Assembly: GCA_003254925.1 (NCBI GenBank)
Contig: QANZ01012736.1
Coordinates: forward strand, 1-64,000
Direction: 5' to 3'
Source: Chamaecrista fasciculata
Taxonomy: Eukaryota; Streptophyta; Magnoliopsida; Fabales; Fabaceae
Length of the DNA stretch: 64,000 nucleotides
Shown: piece after piece, positions 1 through 12,338 of the stretch
Layout of the letters: the number at the start of each line of letters is the position of its first letter
How positions within the stretch are numbered: the stretch's first letter is position 1
Translations under genes and position numbers: made by a program
Notes under the pieces: model-generated
Seen by the model: the letters and a program-made list of their open reading frames with translations, nothing else
Databases searched by the model: none
Told to the model about the DNA's origin: nothing

Positions 1-1485
1 TCAAAAGAAAAAAAAAAGAAAAAGTAGCGGCACATTGAAGAAGGACGTGGCTAGTTTTCTGGTTTCTGCAGATTGAACGATAAGGAAGGGTTTGAATTTT
101 TCTGTTTCTACGTTTCTTCTGCTGACAGAAAATAGGAAGAGAGGAAGGGAGTGGAAACTAAAACCAAAAAATCATTAAGGTAATTATTTCTTATTATTTT
201 TCTTGGTCCCACACTTCCCTTTGTAGGACAATACTGTCATTCCCTTTCTTATTCGTGCTTCTACAAATGTATGTCAAGGTTTGGGTTGCTTGCTTGTTTG
301 TATTGGACTATTTGTTGGCTAATCTCTCATTGTTCTGTATGAATTAAAATGATGCACATGAGGTGTTTGTGGAAATGCCACAAAGAAGTTGAATTGGATA
401 TTTTTGAGTTTTGAGGCATCCTTTTGATTCATAAAGCTCTGCCCAAGTATTCATGTTTGAGTTAGAGCCTCCAAGTGTTTGTAAAAATTTCAAAATATCT
501 CAAAGAAGTGGAAATGTTTATCTTGAATTTGTGAGGTTTCTCTTGAGTCATGGGTTGCTCAAGTGTTCATTGTTCTCGTTTTCTTGAATGTGAAGATCAG
601 AGTTAAAGTTTTAAACTTAGCTTAATCTTGATTTAGAACTTTGCTCATGAATAATTTATAATTTGGTTGGCTTTGGTTCTCACGTTGCCTCTCAAATCAG
701 GTTCTATTTCACCTCTTCATTTTGAGAAGGGATCCTATGTAGTGGGTTTAACTCCAGTGAACCTGCAGTGAAACAAGAAGTCATTCATTGAAACAAAATG
801 CAGTGATCAATCCTCAATTTTTTGATCTTATGGATAGTTGGTGGAGGTAGTCTTTTTTTTCCCCTCCCTTTGAAAATCATGTAGTTGTTACTTGTTAGGT
901 GTATTAAGACCATATCTTGAAAATAAATTTCTGTTTTGGCTTGAAGGCTTGTTTGTGATGGATCTTAAAATTAAATATCAATGTAAAATTTATTAGTAAA
1001 TAATTTACCAAACAACCTTTACAAAATTTAGAGTCAAACGATTTTTTGTATCTAGTTCCCAAAACTGATTTTTAAAACAGAATTTTAGTGTTTTTTTGGT
1101 ATTCAAAATAATTTTTAAAATTAGTTTATCCCATTGGCCAGTGACAGGCCCTTAAATGGAGTACAAATCTGCGGAAGATTAGTCTTTGGCCTGTCAGGTT
1201 GAGGATACTTTGGAAAAAAAAACATGTTCTTTAAAACAAATCCAGCAATCATTTATTCATTTTAAAAAGATATTTTTGGAGAGTGGAATCAAACAGTCCC
1301 AATATGTCTTCAGTCTTCATATATTCCCAACCCACCCATGAAATTCCTTCTTTGATTTCTCATTCTTACACTTTAGCTGTACGACAAAAGCTTGGAAAAA
1401 TATATAATAATTATTTTATTATATTTAATAAAAAAAATATCTGTAATAGGTTAATCTTAATTCTTAAGAGTTTGATAATCTATTA
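1..1485. other. Intergenic, no gene seen
   Basis: No reading frame of protein-like composition is visible on either strand. The first ~180 bases are purine-rich and end in an AAG|GTAATT donor-like site, so they could be the untranslated leader of a transcript, but no coding exon follows. The rest is AT-rich spacer. Confidence 0.5.
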
Positions 1486-2191
1486 GGGGGCATTTGGTAC
1501 ACGGATTATTTTTTCATTCCCAAGTGATTCCCAAGAATAAGATTTTCAGGATTATAAGAATGTATGTTTGGATGAGTTAAAATAATCCTAGGATTATTTT
1601 GTAATATTCTCAAGAATGTTACAATATTGTGTTTGGTTCAACTTTGATATTCCTGGGAATGTTTAATACTTTTACAAATATGCCCTTAACTTTTTATTCA
1701 CAACTAATAGTTTATCAAATGTAGAAATTGTTCAAAATAATTCATGAGAAAAATATTATATCATAAAAAAATAATTATATCACACGAAAAGCAATGGAAT
1801 ATATATATATATATATATACGAAAGCAATATTATATATATCAGCAACAAGAGATGAAAAGTGACAAACCTGATAAATTTTTTTTGTACTTCAAGGCGGTG
1901 GAGAGTTGTAGAATGACAAAGATGAAAAGTGACAAAGGTTTGTAGAGAAAAAATTAAGGGAAATTAATTAGGGGTAATAAAGTCATTTTAGATGGAAAAA
2001 AATAATCCATGTCATAGGATTAGACTAATCTCACTCTCTAGGGTGAGATTAAGAAATAGCTATTTTAGGAAATTAAGCTATTCCTGGGAATACAATATTC
2101 TGGGACTAATTTTCCAATCCGCGTACCTATTACTTTAATTCGAAGCTCATAATCTCATAACTATTTTTCCTATCCGTGTACCAAACGCTCC
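1486..2191. mobile_element. Tourist-like (PIF/Harbinger) MITE, 706 bp
   Basis: The left end reads GGGGGCATTTGGTACACGG and the reverse complement of the right end reads GGAGCGTTTGGTACACGG, giving matching terminal inverted repeats. Both ends are flanked by TTA (1483-1485 and 2192-2194), the target duplication typical of PIF/Harbinger insertions. The inside has no transposase frame and is AT-rich, with related words near both ends (CCTGGGAAT, AGGATTA). It is therefore a non-autonomous element. At 706 bp it is long for a Tourist MITE. Boundaries are seen directly; the superfamily is inferred from the TIR and target site. Confidence 0.85.
1799..1819. repeat. (AT)n microsatellite inside the MITE
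   Basis: An uninterrupted AT dinucleotide run of about ten units within the Tourist-like element; likely length-variable. Confidence 0.9.
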
Positions 2192-2444
2192 TTAATCTTC
2201 TCACACTTACAGCGAGGGATAGTTAAAAGCAATTCAATGACACTGTATGCATTGATAATTAATTTGATATAAATATATATTATTGAAGCATTGAATTACT
2301 TGTATATTGTAACGCATTCGGTTCATGAAAACTATTCTAGTGGCCGTAAAAATTAAGTAGAAATTAACGTCATTATATTTTTAATTGACTGTTCAGTAGT
2401 CTTTTATCTTATCCTTCATTTATATGTCATCAATTGTATTCTAT

Positions 2445-2450
2445 TATAAA
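2445..2450 (+). promoter_or_regulatory. TATA box candidate for the small Lys/Cys-rich gene
   Basis: TATAAA inside CTATTATAAATAAT, about 100 bases upstream of the ATG at 2551. The spacing leaves a normal leader of roughly 70 bases. No other reading frame needs this site. Confidence 0.5.
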
Positions 2451-2550
2451 TAATACTTTGAGTAATATCATTGTAAGAAGTGAAAGCAAGCAAGCAAAAT
2501 TAAACAATATAATAATTGTGTGACAAATAGCTCTTTCAAGTTTTGAGAAA

Positions 2551-2799
2551 ATGGATAGAAATAAGTGCTGTTGTTCTTCTGGAGTGAAGAGTAGTGCAAC
2601 ATCTAATTTGCCCAAGAAGGAGCCATTATTGGCCACTCCAAAGGTTGAAAAAGAGATTAAGAAGGAATTAGGGTTTCATAATCAAGATGTGAAGCCCAAG
2701 AATGAGGTGAAAAAGGAAGAAGAAGCTGTTGTTACTACTGCTGTGAAGAAGGAGAAAGAAAGTGTTAAAATGAATGTTTCAAGTGGGTGCTGTGGCTGA
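2551..2799 (+). CDS. Small Lys/Glu-rich protein with cysteine clusters at both ends, unknown
   Basis: An 82-residue intronless frame that I do not recognise. It opens MDRNKCCCSSG and closes SSGCCG, so five of its cysteines sit at the two termini. The middle (about residues 22-70) is highly charged and dominated by Lys, Glu and Val, repeating short K-K-E units. There is no signal peptide or membrane segment. Vicinal cysteines could bind metal or be S-acylated; this is inference only, and the spacing does not fit known metallothionein classes. Support for a real gene comes from the biased, coherent composition, the upstream TATA box and an AT-rich 3' flank. It could still be a chance frame. Confidence 0.5.
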   Translation: MDRNKCCCSSGVKSSATSNLPKKEPLLATPKVEKEIKKELGFHNQDVKPKNEVKKEEEAVVTTAVKKEKESVKMNVSSGCCG

Positions 2800-3469
2800 A
2801 AACATAATCGATCACTTCATCTTCAAATAATATATATTATCATATAATTATTAGTGGGGTTAAGAATAATGCAATATTTTCATTTTTCTGTTGCTATGTA
2901 AATATTAGAAGTATTATATAAAAATAATCAAGTTATTAATGACCGGACGAAACCAAGTGTATATATATATACTAGGGGCTTTGCGTGCCCGTTTATGTAA
3001 AATAAATAAGGGACTAAATTGTTAACTTAATAAAGAAAGAGAGACCGAATAGTAAATTTTTTCTTATTTTTAATTCATAGACTATAATTTTAAACATTGA
3101 CAATCAGAAAGGGGTGGAGCCATATAATATAAGATATATATAGTCACTTCGACCTTATCTTGAAATAAATAAAGTGTTCTTATATATTTCGATTTTGTCC
3201 CTTCATATCACATTGATTGTTATCTAATTGATTTCTAGTAGTTTTATAGATTTAAATATTCCAAAATAATATGTAGAGACATGATATAAAAAGTTAATTT
3301 ATTTTGAGATTAGTGTTCACTTAAATTATTACAGAGAAGCTCATAGTTTAATTTAAAAAATATATTAAAACGAATAATATAAGATTTTTATTTATAGAAA
3401 GTAATAAAAAGTTATTTCAAAAGACTTAAGACAAAAACAAACTTTTTCTCAAAAATAAATGATTAAAGT
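2800..3469. other. AT-rich intergenic spacer
   Basis: No coding frame, RNA gene or clear element. Probably contains the 3' end of the small gene. Confidence 0.5.
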
Positions 3470-3890
3470 GTAAATTTGGTCTCATTCTTTTGGTGAGTTC
3501 CTAATTTAATCCTGTATCTTTTTTTGTTATAATTTTTTGTCCAATATCTTTGCAATAGGCCCTAATTTGGTGCCATATCATTTTTAGTTTCATATCTTTT
3601 AGTCAAATTGCATAATTAGTCTTATATTTTTGCAAAAGGATCAATCGTTTGTTAATCCTTTTATATATGAGATCATTTCTGCACATAACCCAAAGATATA
3701 TGACCAATTTTGCAATTGACCAAAAAATTTGAAACCAAATTTGCAAAAAAAAAAGAAAATAAGATATGGGAATTGGGAACAAATCGGAAACTAACCCAAA
3801 GATATGGGGCTATAAGTACAACAAAAAAGGATATAGAACTAATTTGGAAACTGAGCAAAAGATATGGTACTAAATTTATCCTTTGGACAA
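3470..3890. repeat. Foldback (long inverted repeat) element upstream of CpIscA
   Basis: The left half carries TTTGGTCTC, CCTAATTTAATCCTGTATC and CCTAATTTGGTGCCATATC. The right half carries their diverged reverse complements (GATATAGAACTAATTTGG, GATATGGTACTAAATTT). The halves meet near 3670. The right arm is recognisably the same sequence as the right arm of the larger palindrome at 19367-20480, so the two are related. It ends about 240 bases before the CpIscA start. Ends are approximate and no target duplication was identified. Confidence 0.65.
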
Positions 3891-4130
3891 AATAAATCAA
3901 TAAAGAGAGTCCAAAAAAGACAGAAACACCAAAATAAATTGAAACATATGGATTCATTTGGGCCGTTGGATCTTCGTTTGATCTAACCACATAATGGGAG
4001 TTTTTTTTTTCTTTGAATTATAGAGGCCAACAATTTTCTTTTTCCCAATAAGAATCTCTAATTACCAATGTGTTCTTCATATTTCATCACTTTCGTTGAG
4101 ACACGCAAGAACTCACTTTCGTTCTTTCCG

Positions 4131-7046
4131 ATGGCCTTCTCTGCAATTACACCCTACTCTCCTCCACTTCTTCGTCTCCCTAAAGCCTCTTCTCCGATCT
4201 CTGTTGCTCCTAATTCGGTTTCTCTTCGATTCTCGCGACCAAATTTCGATCGTCGGAAACCCTTTTCAATTCGTTCAGTTTCAGTTCCAGGTAAAATTAT
4301 TCATTTATTTATTTATTTATTTCATCTTCCCCTCTCGGATTTTTATTCTGTTATGCGATATTCTAATTTTTTTTATTAATATGTTATAACTTATAAGGTT
4401 CGTGATGCTTACTATATGAGTATATGGGGGTTCAATTCACATGTTGTGCGATAATTGTCAAGTTTTTCATTCTATTTGAGCTGGTGAATTATATTGCACA
4501 GCGGAGAGTGTTGCTGACAAGTCATTTTTATGTAACAGGAGAACACCTTGTGTTCTTCTTAATTCATTCAATTTTTTTTTTTGGAGCTTTGTGGATAGTG
4601 GATAGGAGAATGGGAACCTACATGCAATTATTAATTGATTTTCTAATTGGTAACTTGGCGTGCACAACTCTAGCTTAAACAGGTCTAATTTCATTTGGAT
4701 CCCATATGGGAAAAGTTTGTTTAAGAGGCATGTTTTTTTAAGTCTAGGAGGCTTTCCCTACTAAAAAGCTTGTCTTTTAGGATTGAAATCTCCCTCTATA
4801 CCTGCATCAATTAGTGCTTCTATTGATAGTTTGGCCAAGAGGGGGTAACCTTGGAGTATTGCAACTGGTATGGGGACAAGAGGAGATTGGGGTATCATGG
4901 ATGTCGTCTTTCGAAGGGGTGTGCTCTTATACAAATCCCACATCGAGGAAGTATGCTAAAAACATGTCATGATACTTGTCCAATGTGAGGCTCGTATTAG
5001 AGGTCATAGGTTCCTTTAAATGTTTAGGTTTTTTTAATCCATATTAAGCATTAATTTGAGGTTTAACACTGGAATGGTGTGTTGGCTAGAGTGAAGGGGT
5101 AAGATATGAAAGTTAAGTAGTTGACAACGTATAAAACCATTATATGTTTCTTGATACACATTGTTTACCCTTTTCCTTCCTTTCCTTTTTTATTTTCTAA
5201 AATCTTACTACCCAGCATTCGCCATCCTACTATGACAAGTTCATGTTCAAAATCATCTGAAAAAGCTGATGTTCTCCAAGAGTTGCGAGCTCAATCACCT
5301 GTTCTTATTAGACCTTTTTTTTTTTGGGGGGGGGGGGGGGGGNGGGGTATTATGTTTTCTGTTTGGTTTACTTGGCAAAATGTGTATTATGCTTCAGAGA
5401 TGCGCTAGTTTGAGTTCTTTGGTTTACTTGGCAAATCTTTTGTAGTTGATTCGTAAACATTAACATTTACCATTGCTTCCAGAGACACGCTAGTTTGAGT
5501 TCTTTGATTTACTGGGTAAATCTTTTGTAGTTGATTCGTAAACATGAACATTTACCATTGCTTTAGGGAATACTTGATCTTTAGGCTGTAAAGGGTATGA
5601 ACTTATTACTTATTCTATTCATTTAATTTCCTCAATATCTTTCAGCTGCACCCGCACCTGAGGGGCTTGCACCTCCAATTTCTCTTACGGATAATGCACT
5701 GAAGCACTTGAACAAGATGAGGTCTGAGCGCAATGAAGATTTATGTTTAAGAATTGGTGTTAAACAGGGTGGCTGCTCTGGCATGTCATACACAATGGAT
5801 TTTGAGGACCGGGTTAATGCAAGGCCAGATGACTCCATTATTGAATACAATGGTTTTGGGATTGGTATGATTTTATACTCTTTTTCCCGTGGTAATTTAG
5901 TTGCCATTTTATGATCCATAAGGTAAGATTGGATGACATTAGCATGAATAACACATTTACTCTTAATTGAAATTAACTGATGTTCCAGGATTCAAGTTCC
6001 AAGTGGCCTAAAGGTTGTTTTCCTTCTTCCTGCTTCATATATCCATCAAACATAAATCTTCATAATTACACTTTCATGATTAGGTGTCTTCCACTTCCAA
6101 TTCTTGTTTGATCTCAAAGCTAAGTTTGAGGGTTTCAAATAGTGTGGTCAACTATTGCTTGGCTATACTCAGTCGTCACAGATTCAGGAATAATGAGGAA
6201 AGCTAATAAGAAGTCCAAGCTAGTTAGTTCTAATATAATTGCTAGCTTTATGTAATTATGTTGGCTCACCATTCACTGCCTCCTATGAATGAAATTCTAA
6301 ATTTGAGACTGCATTAAAGCTAGGCACTCAAACATGATCTTCTGTTTAAGCTTCTTTTGCTAGAGTTTTTGGTAGCTGTTCTGGTTAAGACTTAAAACTG
6401 CACTTGCACCACTCCTAATAATTAGGCTTATAGCTCATGATGAATAAAAGATAGGTCACTTATGTAAGCAAACTGCATCTTGCTTTATGGTACACTAGAG
6501 CAAAAAATTTTATATGTACATGCTGATGATATCATACTTTTCTATACATGTTTACGTAATTTATTTGCCAACTAGATTGCATCCAGCTATCCACTCATGT
6601 AAACTGTACGTGTATATACTGGCAAGAAATTTATTGATGAATTATATTTATTTGCTTAAGGAGTTTTGAGAAAATGAAACTGAGGATTCGGATATATAGA
6701 CATATGCTTTGGAGTAGTGATTATTTTTACATTTATTTCTTGGAAAATTGTCCATATGGTGTGCAAAATCAACCGTATTATGGGACTTGCTCATCTTATA
6801 ATGGATTTCTTTTCATTAGTTGATCTCTTCTAGATTTCTTTTATCTTGAAACACGCTATTTATTTCTGTAAATCTTCCTCAACTTCTTCATCTGCTCTTG
6901 CAGTTTGCGATCCAAAGAGCCTACTCTTTATATATGGCATGCAATTGGATTACAGTGATGCTCTTATTGGGGGAGGCTTCTCTTTTAAGAACCCAAATGC
7001 CACTCAAACCTGTGGATGTGGAAAATCCTTTAATGCTGAAATGTAA
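4131..7046 (+). CDS. CPISCA: Chloroplast A-type iron-sulfur carrier (CpIscA/SufA-like)
   Basis: Three exons, 4131-4290, 5646-5864 and 6904-7046, join on GT-AG sites and in phase to give 173 residues. Residues 1 to about 55 form a Ser/Arg/Pro-rich plastid transit peptide. The A-type domain follows. Its three conserved cysteines are visible: one in [10 protein letters not shown] in exon 2 and two in TCGCGKSF at the C terminus. These residues hold or transfer a [2Fe-2S] cluster in the plastid SUF pathway. The ATG at 4131 is chosen because the targeting leader starts there; another ATG at 4068 is in a different context and out of need. Intron 1 is large (1355 bp) and holds a tandem duplication and a repeat-like block. 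Length and domain match the single-domain plant family. It is closest to Arabidopsis At1g10500 by memory, not by search. Confidence 0.93.
4745..5085. repeat. Repeat-like insertion in CpIscA intron 1
   Basis: This intron block has a base composition unlike its AT-rich surroundings. It contains words common in plant solo LTRs or TRIMs, such as AATCCCACATCGAGGAAG and CCAATGTGAGGCTCG. Similar CCCACA/TGTGGGAC words recur in this window near 38175, 56830-56880 and 63450. No terminal repeats were confirmed, so the identity is open. Confidence 0.3.
5326..5347. repeat. Poly-T/poly-G tract with one N
   Basis: A T run is followed by about 20 G residues interrupted by one undetermined base (about 5343) in CpIscA intron 1. 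It is outside the coding sequence, but its length is probably not reliable. Confidence 0.9.
5392..5562 (+). repeat. Tandem duplication of ~84 bp in CpIscA intron 1
   Basis: Two adjacent copies, about 5392-5475 and 5476-5562, share CGCTAGTTTGAGTTCTTTG and TTTTGTAGTTGATTCG and both end in CATTTACCATTGCTT. They differ at only a few positions, indicating a fairly recent local duplication just upstream of the exon 2 acceptor at 5645. Confidence 0.9.
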
Positions 7047-8908
7047 AATATGAATATAGAAAATAGTAATGCTAGACTGATTGATTTAACAATACTTAGA
7101 ATGTATATTTATAATTTTTTTCTTCTAATTAATAGAATTGCATTTGGATGAATTGTCAAGAATAGATTTCTAGACTTGTTCCAGTTATTTCTATTATTGT
7201 TTTTATTGTCCATATATGGTTTCATGTTCAGAGCATATATCTTCTTTTTTTACTATCAGTTTTCAGCGACAGACCTTTTTTTGTTGAAGGATCAAAGATC
7301 TGTAACTTTCAAATGTCAATACTCAATAGAGAAAAAATTTGACTCCCTTGTTTAGTGCTATATCTTTATTTTTTTACTTTGTAATTAATTATAATATGAA
7401 AGAGGTAGTCTCTATTTAATAATTCACTATATTCCAAAAGATTAACTTCTTATAGATCTAATGACCAAGTATTCTTAAGAAAAAAAAATAAAGAAACTTA
7501 AAGACTATTAGTAATACAACTGTTGGTGAAATATAATACAACAATCACTTGCTTACTACGTTTAATTTGGAAACGTCTGCCATTTAACTTGGTGATCATT
7601 TAAATTACAGTACATTTATAATTTAATCTTTCAAAGTTTGAGCAGTTAATTTGATAATTTTTTGGAAGAAAAAATTGTTAGTTTTCTGAAAAAAAAAATT
7701 AATATTCATAAATTCCCATGAGTTGTTGATAGAGAGACTTGTTACTAAACGTTACTAAATAATAATGGCAATATGATAGAGAGACTTGTTAAAAGTTGAA
7801 TTTCAAACGTAACTTTCTATTTTCAAATGGAAATTGAAGCAAGCAACAATTCTTGTAATCTTGTAAATCAATAAATGATGGAAGGATTTTATAAAGGTAC
7901 CAGAAAATGAAAGTAAAATCACTGACGATTTGAAGCTCCTAAAGATATTGTCATTCGTAGAGAAAAAAATGTTTTACTGATTTAATACTTATGTTTTTTT
8001 AGACAGAAAACGATACATGAGAAGCTGATATTAGTATATTCTATATATAGTTCTTCCTAATTTGTCAAATAATACGTATATATATATATTTTAAAATAAT
8101 AAAATAATAGTTTGAATTAGTAAATGCCAGAGAAAACAAATAAAAACACACAATAATGCAAGAGTGAAAAATGATGAGTTGCTGGTGATTGGTTGATGTA
8201 TTAGTATTCCATTTTTTTACAAGTAAACAAAATGTAGGTTTTGAGTTTTAGGAAGTATTTTTTCGTCCTCAATCTTTATGTTAATTGTTAATTTTGTCCT
8301 CAATCTTTTTTTAATCAATTTTATTTTTAATGTTTTATATTTTGATCAATTTTATCATTTATTCTTACTTTAGCCAAAATATTAACAACAAAAACTACGT
8401 GACTAATGATATGTAATATAAAATTTTTAAAAAAAACTCAAATTATAATTCAGATTGAAAAACAAGATGTAGTCTAATATTAATTTATTGAAAGAATTAA
8501 GTCAAAAGATAAAATAAAGTTGATCCAAATATAAAATATTAAGGATGAAATTGATCCTAAAAAAAATCATCACTGAGACAAAATTAGTATTTTGTCAAAA
8601 TTGTATTTTTATTGTTGAATGTGAAATATAATTGTGGCCATTAAAAGAAAACAAAAAGAGAAAAAACTGAAAAGCTTCTTAAAATGAAAGCCGTAGATTT
8701 CGAATAACTTTGTTGAGTACATCGTCGCAAGAGATCGAACGGCTGAGGATTACGCTATTACGGTGTGCCAGCAAGCGTGCGTTTCGTTTCCGTCTTTCAC
8801 CTTATACGGCTTCTCGCTTTCTAGCTTGCATTCGCAAAACAAAAGCCAGAGACAATATTGAAGCCCTAAAGCCATCAAGTGAACCTAAAGAATCATTGAG
8901 CTCCGATC
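7047..8908. other. Intergenic between CpIscA and the ATP synthase gene
   Basis: Contains the CpIscA 3' region and AT-rich spacer. One foldback-like stretch is listed separately. No further gene is visible. The ATP synthase leader probably begins near 8690, where composition turns GC-richer. Confidence 0.5.
8255..8600. repeat. Foldback-like repeat with GTCCTCAATC / GGATGAAATTGATCC motifs
   Basis: The left half repeats GTCCTCAATCTTT twice and reads TTAATCAATTTTATTTTTAATG. The right half carries the reverse-oriented words GTTGATCCAAATATAAAATATTAAGGATG. This is the same general style as the other TTTGGTCC-type foldbacks in the window but clearly more degraded. Ends are approximate. Confidence 0.45.
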
Positions 8909-11900
8909 ATGGCTCTCTCTTCTCGTCTCTTTTCCAAATCCAGACTGGTGAGTGTGCATTTATCTCATTTCTTTTCCGAATCACGTTCGATTCGATCTTA
9001 ATTTCGCCTTATGTTTTCAGTTATCGGCGGAAAGTCAAATGATTGATGTGGGAATATGGTTATTTTTGTTTCTTCTTATTATATGATCTGCTCAACGTTC
9101 CACATTTTTGCGTTTGATAAGCTTCTGATTGATTTGTTGTCGGGATCTGGATTTTAGCTGAATGGAGTGAATGGAACGCGGTAGTGTCCTGTGTTCATCT
9201 TAGGTTATTGATGTGGTAATAGGTGTCGTGTCTTGATGAAATGAGGATTAGGAGAGTGCAGAGTAGTGTCGCAGGGGGGATATGTTGTGTTCTATATGAT
9301 TTCTGAAAAACAGAAGGAGAAAGCGTCAATCTCTCTTCCCTATGTCTTAACGAGAATTGGGAATTGTTTAGATGTCGATTGTTGACATCTTTAGGCCATT
9401 TTTTCCGGTGTAAAGCGGGTGGGCGACTTTAACTTGATTCTATTGATCATGATTCATGACAATTAAATTTGGCACTTTAGTTGAGCTTGAAAAAGCAAGC
9501 AGATATCGTAGTCCATCGTCATCATTTGAACTGAATTAATGACAATCCTTTTAACCCCGCCTCTCCCTTCCCCCAAAATCAAAAGTTTTGAACATCAGTT
9601 ATTGTAAATCATATTGGCTTAAATAGTACACAGTGCATACTATATTATGTGTGTAGCCTTGAATTTCTTACAAGTAACATGAAAATGCTTTTATCGCTCC
9701 TTTCTTTTATTCCTGATTTCTGTTTGACACTTAACGCTTGGCACATTGTTTACTTTTCTAAGAATATGAAAGTGATGTGTTTTGTGATCTACCCGCTCTT
9801 CATGTATTTTTGTGGCACAACAACGATATCAATTTTGCTGACTTGTTGGTTATGGCTCCATGTCTGTCCTCTTATAATAGGTCTATGCTAGTCAAATGCT
9901 TGTACAAAAGGAACATGCCATCCCAGTTCGTTACTTTGCCAAAGAGTCCAGTCCTGCTTCGTTGAAGGGAGATCGTGAGTAATCTTATGTGGAGTTGTGT
10001 TATTTATCTATTCATTACCAGTTTCCCTTATTAAATAAAACAATGAGACTCTGTACTGGAGACATCGAGATTGTTGGTGCTTGTACGGATCTCTAACTGT
10101 CCACAGGCGTCTCCACAAAGCAATATAATAGAGCTAGTTGAATTTCAATTAGACTGTTAACATTATAACATAGTATCTGCTTCTCTACATGATCTTCTAG
10201 TTTTAATTGTTTTTCAATTGTCTATGATGCTACTTGACTTGGCTTTATGTATAAGAGCAAAAGAGACATGCAGTTTCAGCATGATTTTTATGGATTTTTC
10301 TTTGAAATTTTTGTTAGAAATAACCATTTCTGACTAAGTATTGCTTATTGAATGGAAAAGAGATGTTGAAAAACATCTTTATTGAGGTGAAGAATAAATT
10401 TGAGACAGCCATGGGAATATTCAGGAAGGAGAAGATCACCATAGATCCTGATGATCCAGCTGCCGTTGCTCAATATGCCAAGGTCATGAAAACAGTTAGA
10501 GAGAAGTGAGCTTCTGTTTTACCTTGTTTTTGTCAAAATCTTCTGTTACATGCTCTCTCTAGCTATCTTGTATAATTTGTTGGCCTTGTCTTTTATGTTT
10601 TGACTATTTTGCACATCCTGCAGGGCAGACTTGTACTCAGAGTCCCAACGTATCCAACACACTATTGAAGTTGAAACAGCAGAGATTCCAGATGCTCGTA
10701 CCTATCTTTTGACTTTGAAGGAAATAAGAATAAAGTAGATCTCGTATTCTTCAACCGTGTTTACATTCTGTAACTTAGATATGGTCATTGAGTCATAAGT
10801 TGGTTTCTTTATTGTTGAATGAACAAGTTGAGTACTAATTTTTATGATATTTAATATGATTCTTTCCATTCAAAATTTCTTTCCGACTCAATCAGTGAAA
10901 AATGGAGTTGTTTTAAATTCCCTGCTGTCTAGTTCAATGTTTCTTTGGCTCCTGAAAAATTGTTGCTGCACTGTGAACTTTTGAAAGTTTCAGTGATTAA
11001 TATCCATTTTAAACTTTTGGCATGCTTAATATTATATAGGTATGCATTTTGGACAAAAGGCAACTGGAAGCAGTGTGTAGAGTATTCTTTACATGGGATC
11101 ATGTATTCATTTATATGTTCTTTTGCAGGGGAGGTATTCCAGATGAACATGGTGCAGAGGCTATGATGATGGATGCATTGGAAAAAGTTGAAAAGGATCT
11201 GAAAAAACCTCTTATGAGAGATGATAAGAAAGGAATGGATCTTCTCCTGGCGGAGTTTGACAAGATTAACAAAAAGTAAGTGAGATCACTAGATATTATT
11301 GTCTTCATACTTTGAACTAGTGACTAAAGTGACATCTGAATTTTTTGATATAACGGAAGATGGCAGTCTACTTCATTAAACTTATGAAAATTTATGCTCT
11401 AATAAAAGTCGGGAGTTTTCCATTGCATTGTTTGGGGAATGTGTCTACAGTCTACACACACACATATTTATATGTTGTCTGTTAGCCACTAGGCCCACTT
11501 CTTGGGGTGGGTATTTTTTAAGTAGTTCAAATGCTATTTAGTTAGTTTTAAACTTGTGATCCTCAAAATTATGAAGTCTTCTTATCCAGAATGAGCAACA
11601 AGGTATTAATTGCTTTCCTTCCCCTTTTGTTCTAATTGCTTTTCCACCTTTGGTGGGTGCATCTATCGTAGACTTGGAATCCGAAAAGAAGATCTACCAA
11701 AATATGAAGAGCAGCTAGAACTAAGCGTTGCCAAAGCACAATTGGAGGAACTGAAGAAGGATGCTCTTGAGGCAATGGAGACTCAAAAGAAGAGGTATTA
11801 CTCATGTAGATTCATAGCAAGGCATCATTTCTTTGTTTAATTTCTATGTATTTATTGTTTCCCTTCATATTTTTATGCTAGATGTTATTTTATTCTCTGC

Positions 11901-12338
11901 CTAATATCTGGTGATTTTTGGGAAAGGAAAATTGAAGCAGGAGGAAACGGAAGAAAGCATAATCATATGATCTTCCCGTTATTAGAAAAGTTAAAAATTT
12001 AATGAGTAAATAATAGAGGAATTAGATTATCTTCTTTCTTAAAAAAAATTAAGATACTCCATGCTGGAGTATTTATCCTTTTCTCATATTTAGTCTTCCA
12101 AACAAAGAGGAGATTTCAAATTTCTCATGCCTTTCATTATATTCAATCCAAATATATATCCCTAACGTTGGAATCATTTATTCATGTCTATTACTATTAC
12201 TTTCATTATGATTCCAGCTTTACCATTTTAGAGTTAATTTTTTTTTCTCCCTTGTTATGTTTTTGTCATTTCAGGGAGGAATTCAAAGATGAGGAAATGG
12301 TTGATGTCAAATCTTTGGACGTCAGAAACTTCCTTTAG
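8909..12338 (+). CDS. Mitochondrial ATP synthase 24-kDa subunit (plant-specific, MGP1-like)
   Basis: Seven exons, 8909-8947, 9881-9974, 10361-10505, 10624-10734, 11129-11275, 11672-11794 and 12275-12338, join in phase to 240 residues. The short first exon encodes MALSSRLFSKSRL, a basic amphipathic mitochondrial presequence. The mature protein is helical and charged, with long coiled-coil-like Lys/Glu stretches. Recognisable conserved blocks are KITIDPDDPAAV, PDARTYLLTL, KKGMDLLLAEF, LGIRKEDLPKYEE and the C-terminal DVKSLDVRNFL. This protein is a peripheral subunit of plant F1Fo ATP synthase; the Arabidopsis homologue At2g21870 (MGP1) is needed for male gametophyte function. Length equals that of the family. 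The exon 2/3 junction gives Gln where the homologue has Glu, from a C before the splice. Confidence 0.93.

Noticed and set aside
1283..1486. 67-residue plus-strand frame before the MITE
   Set aside because: Low-complexity AT-rich sequence; not protein-like.
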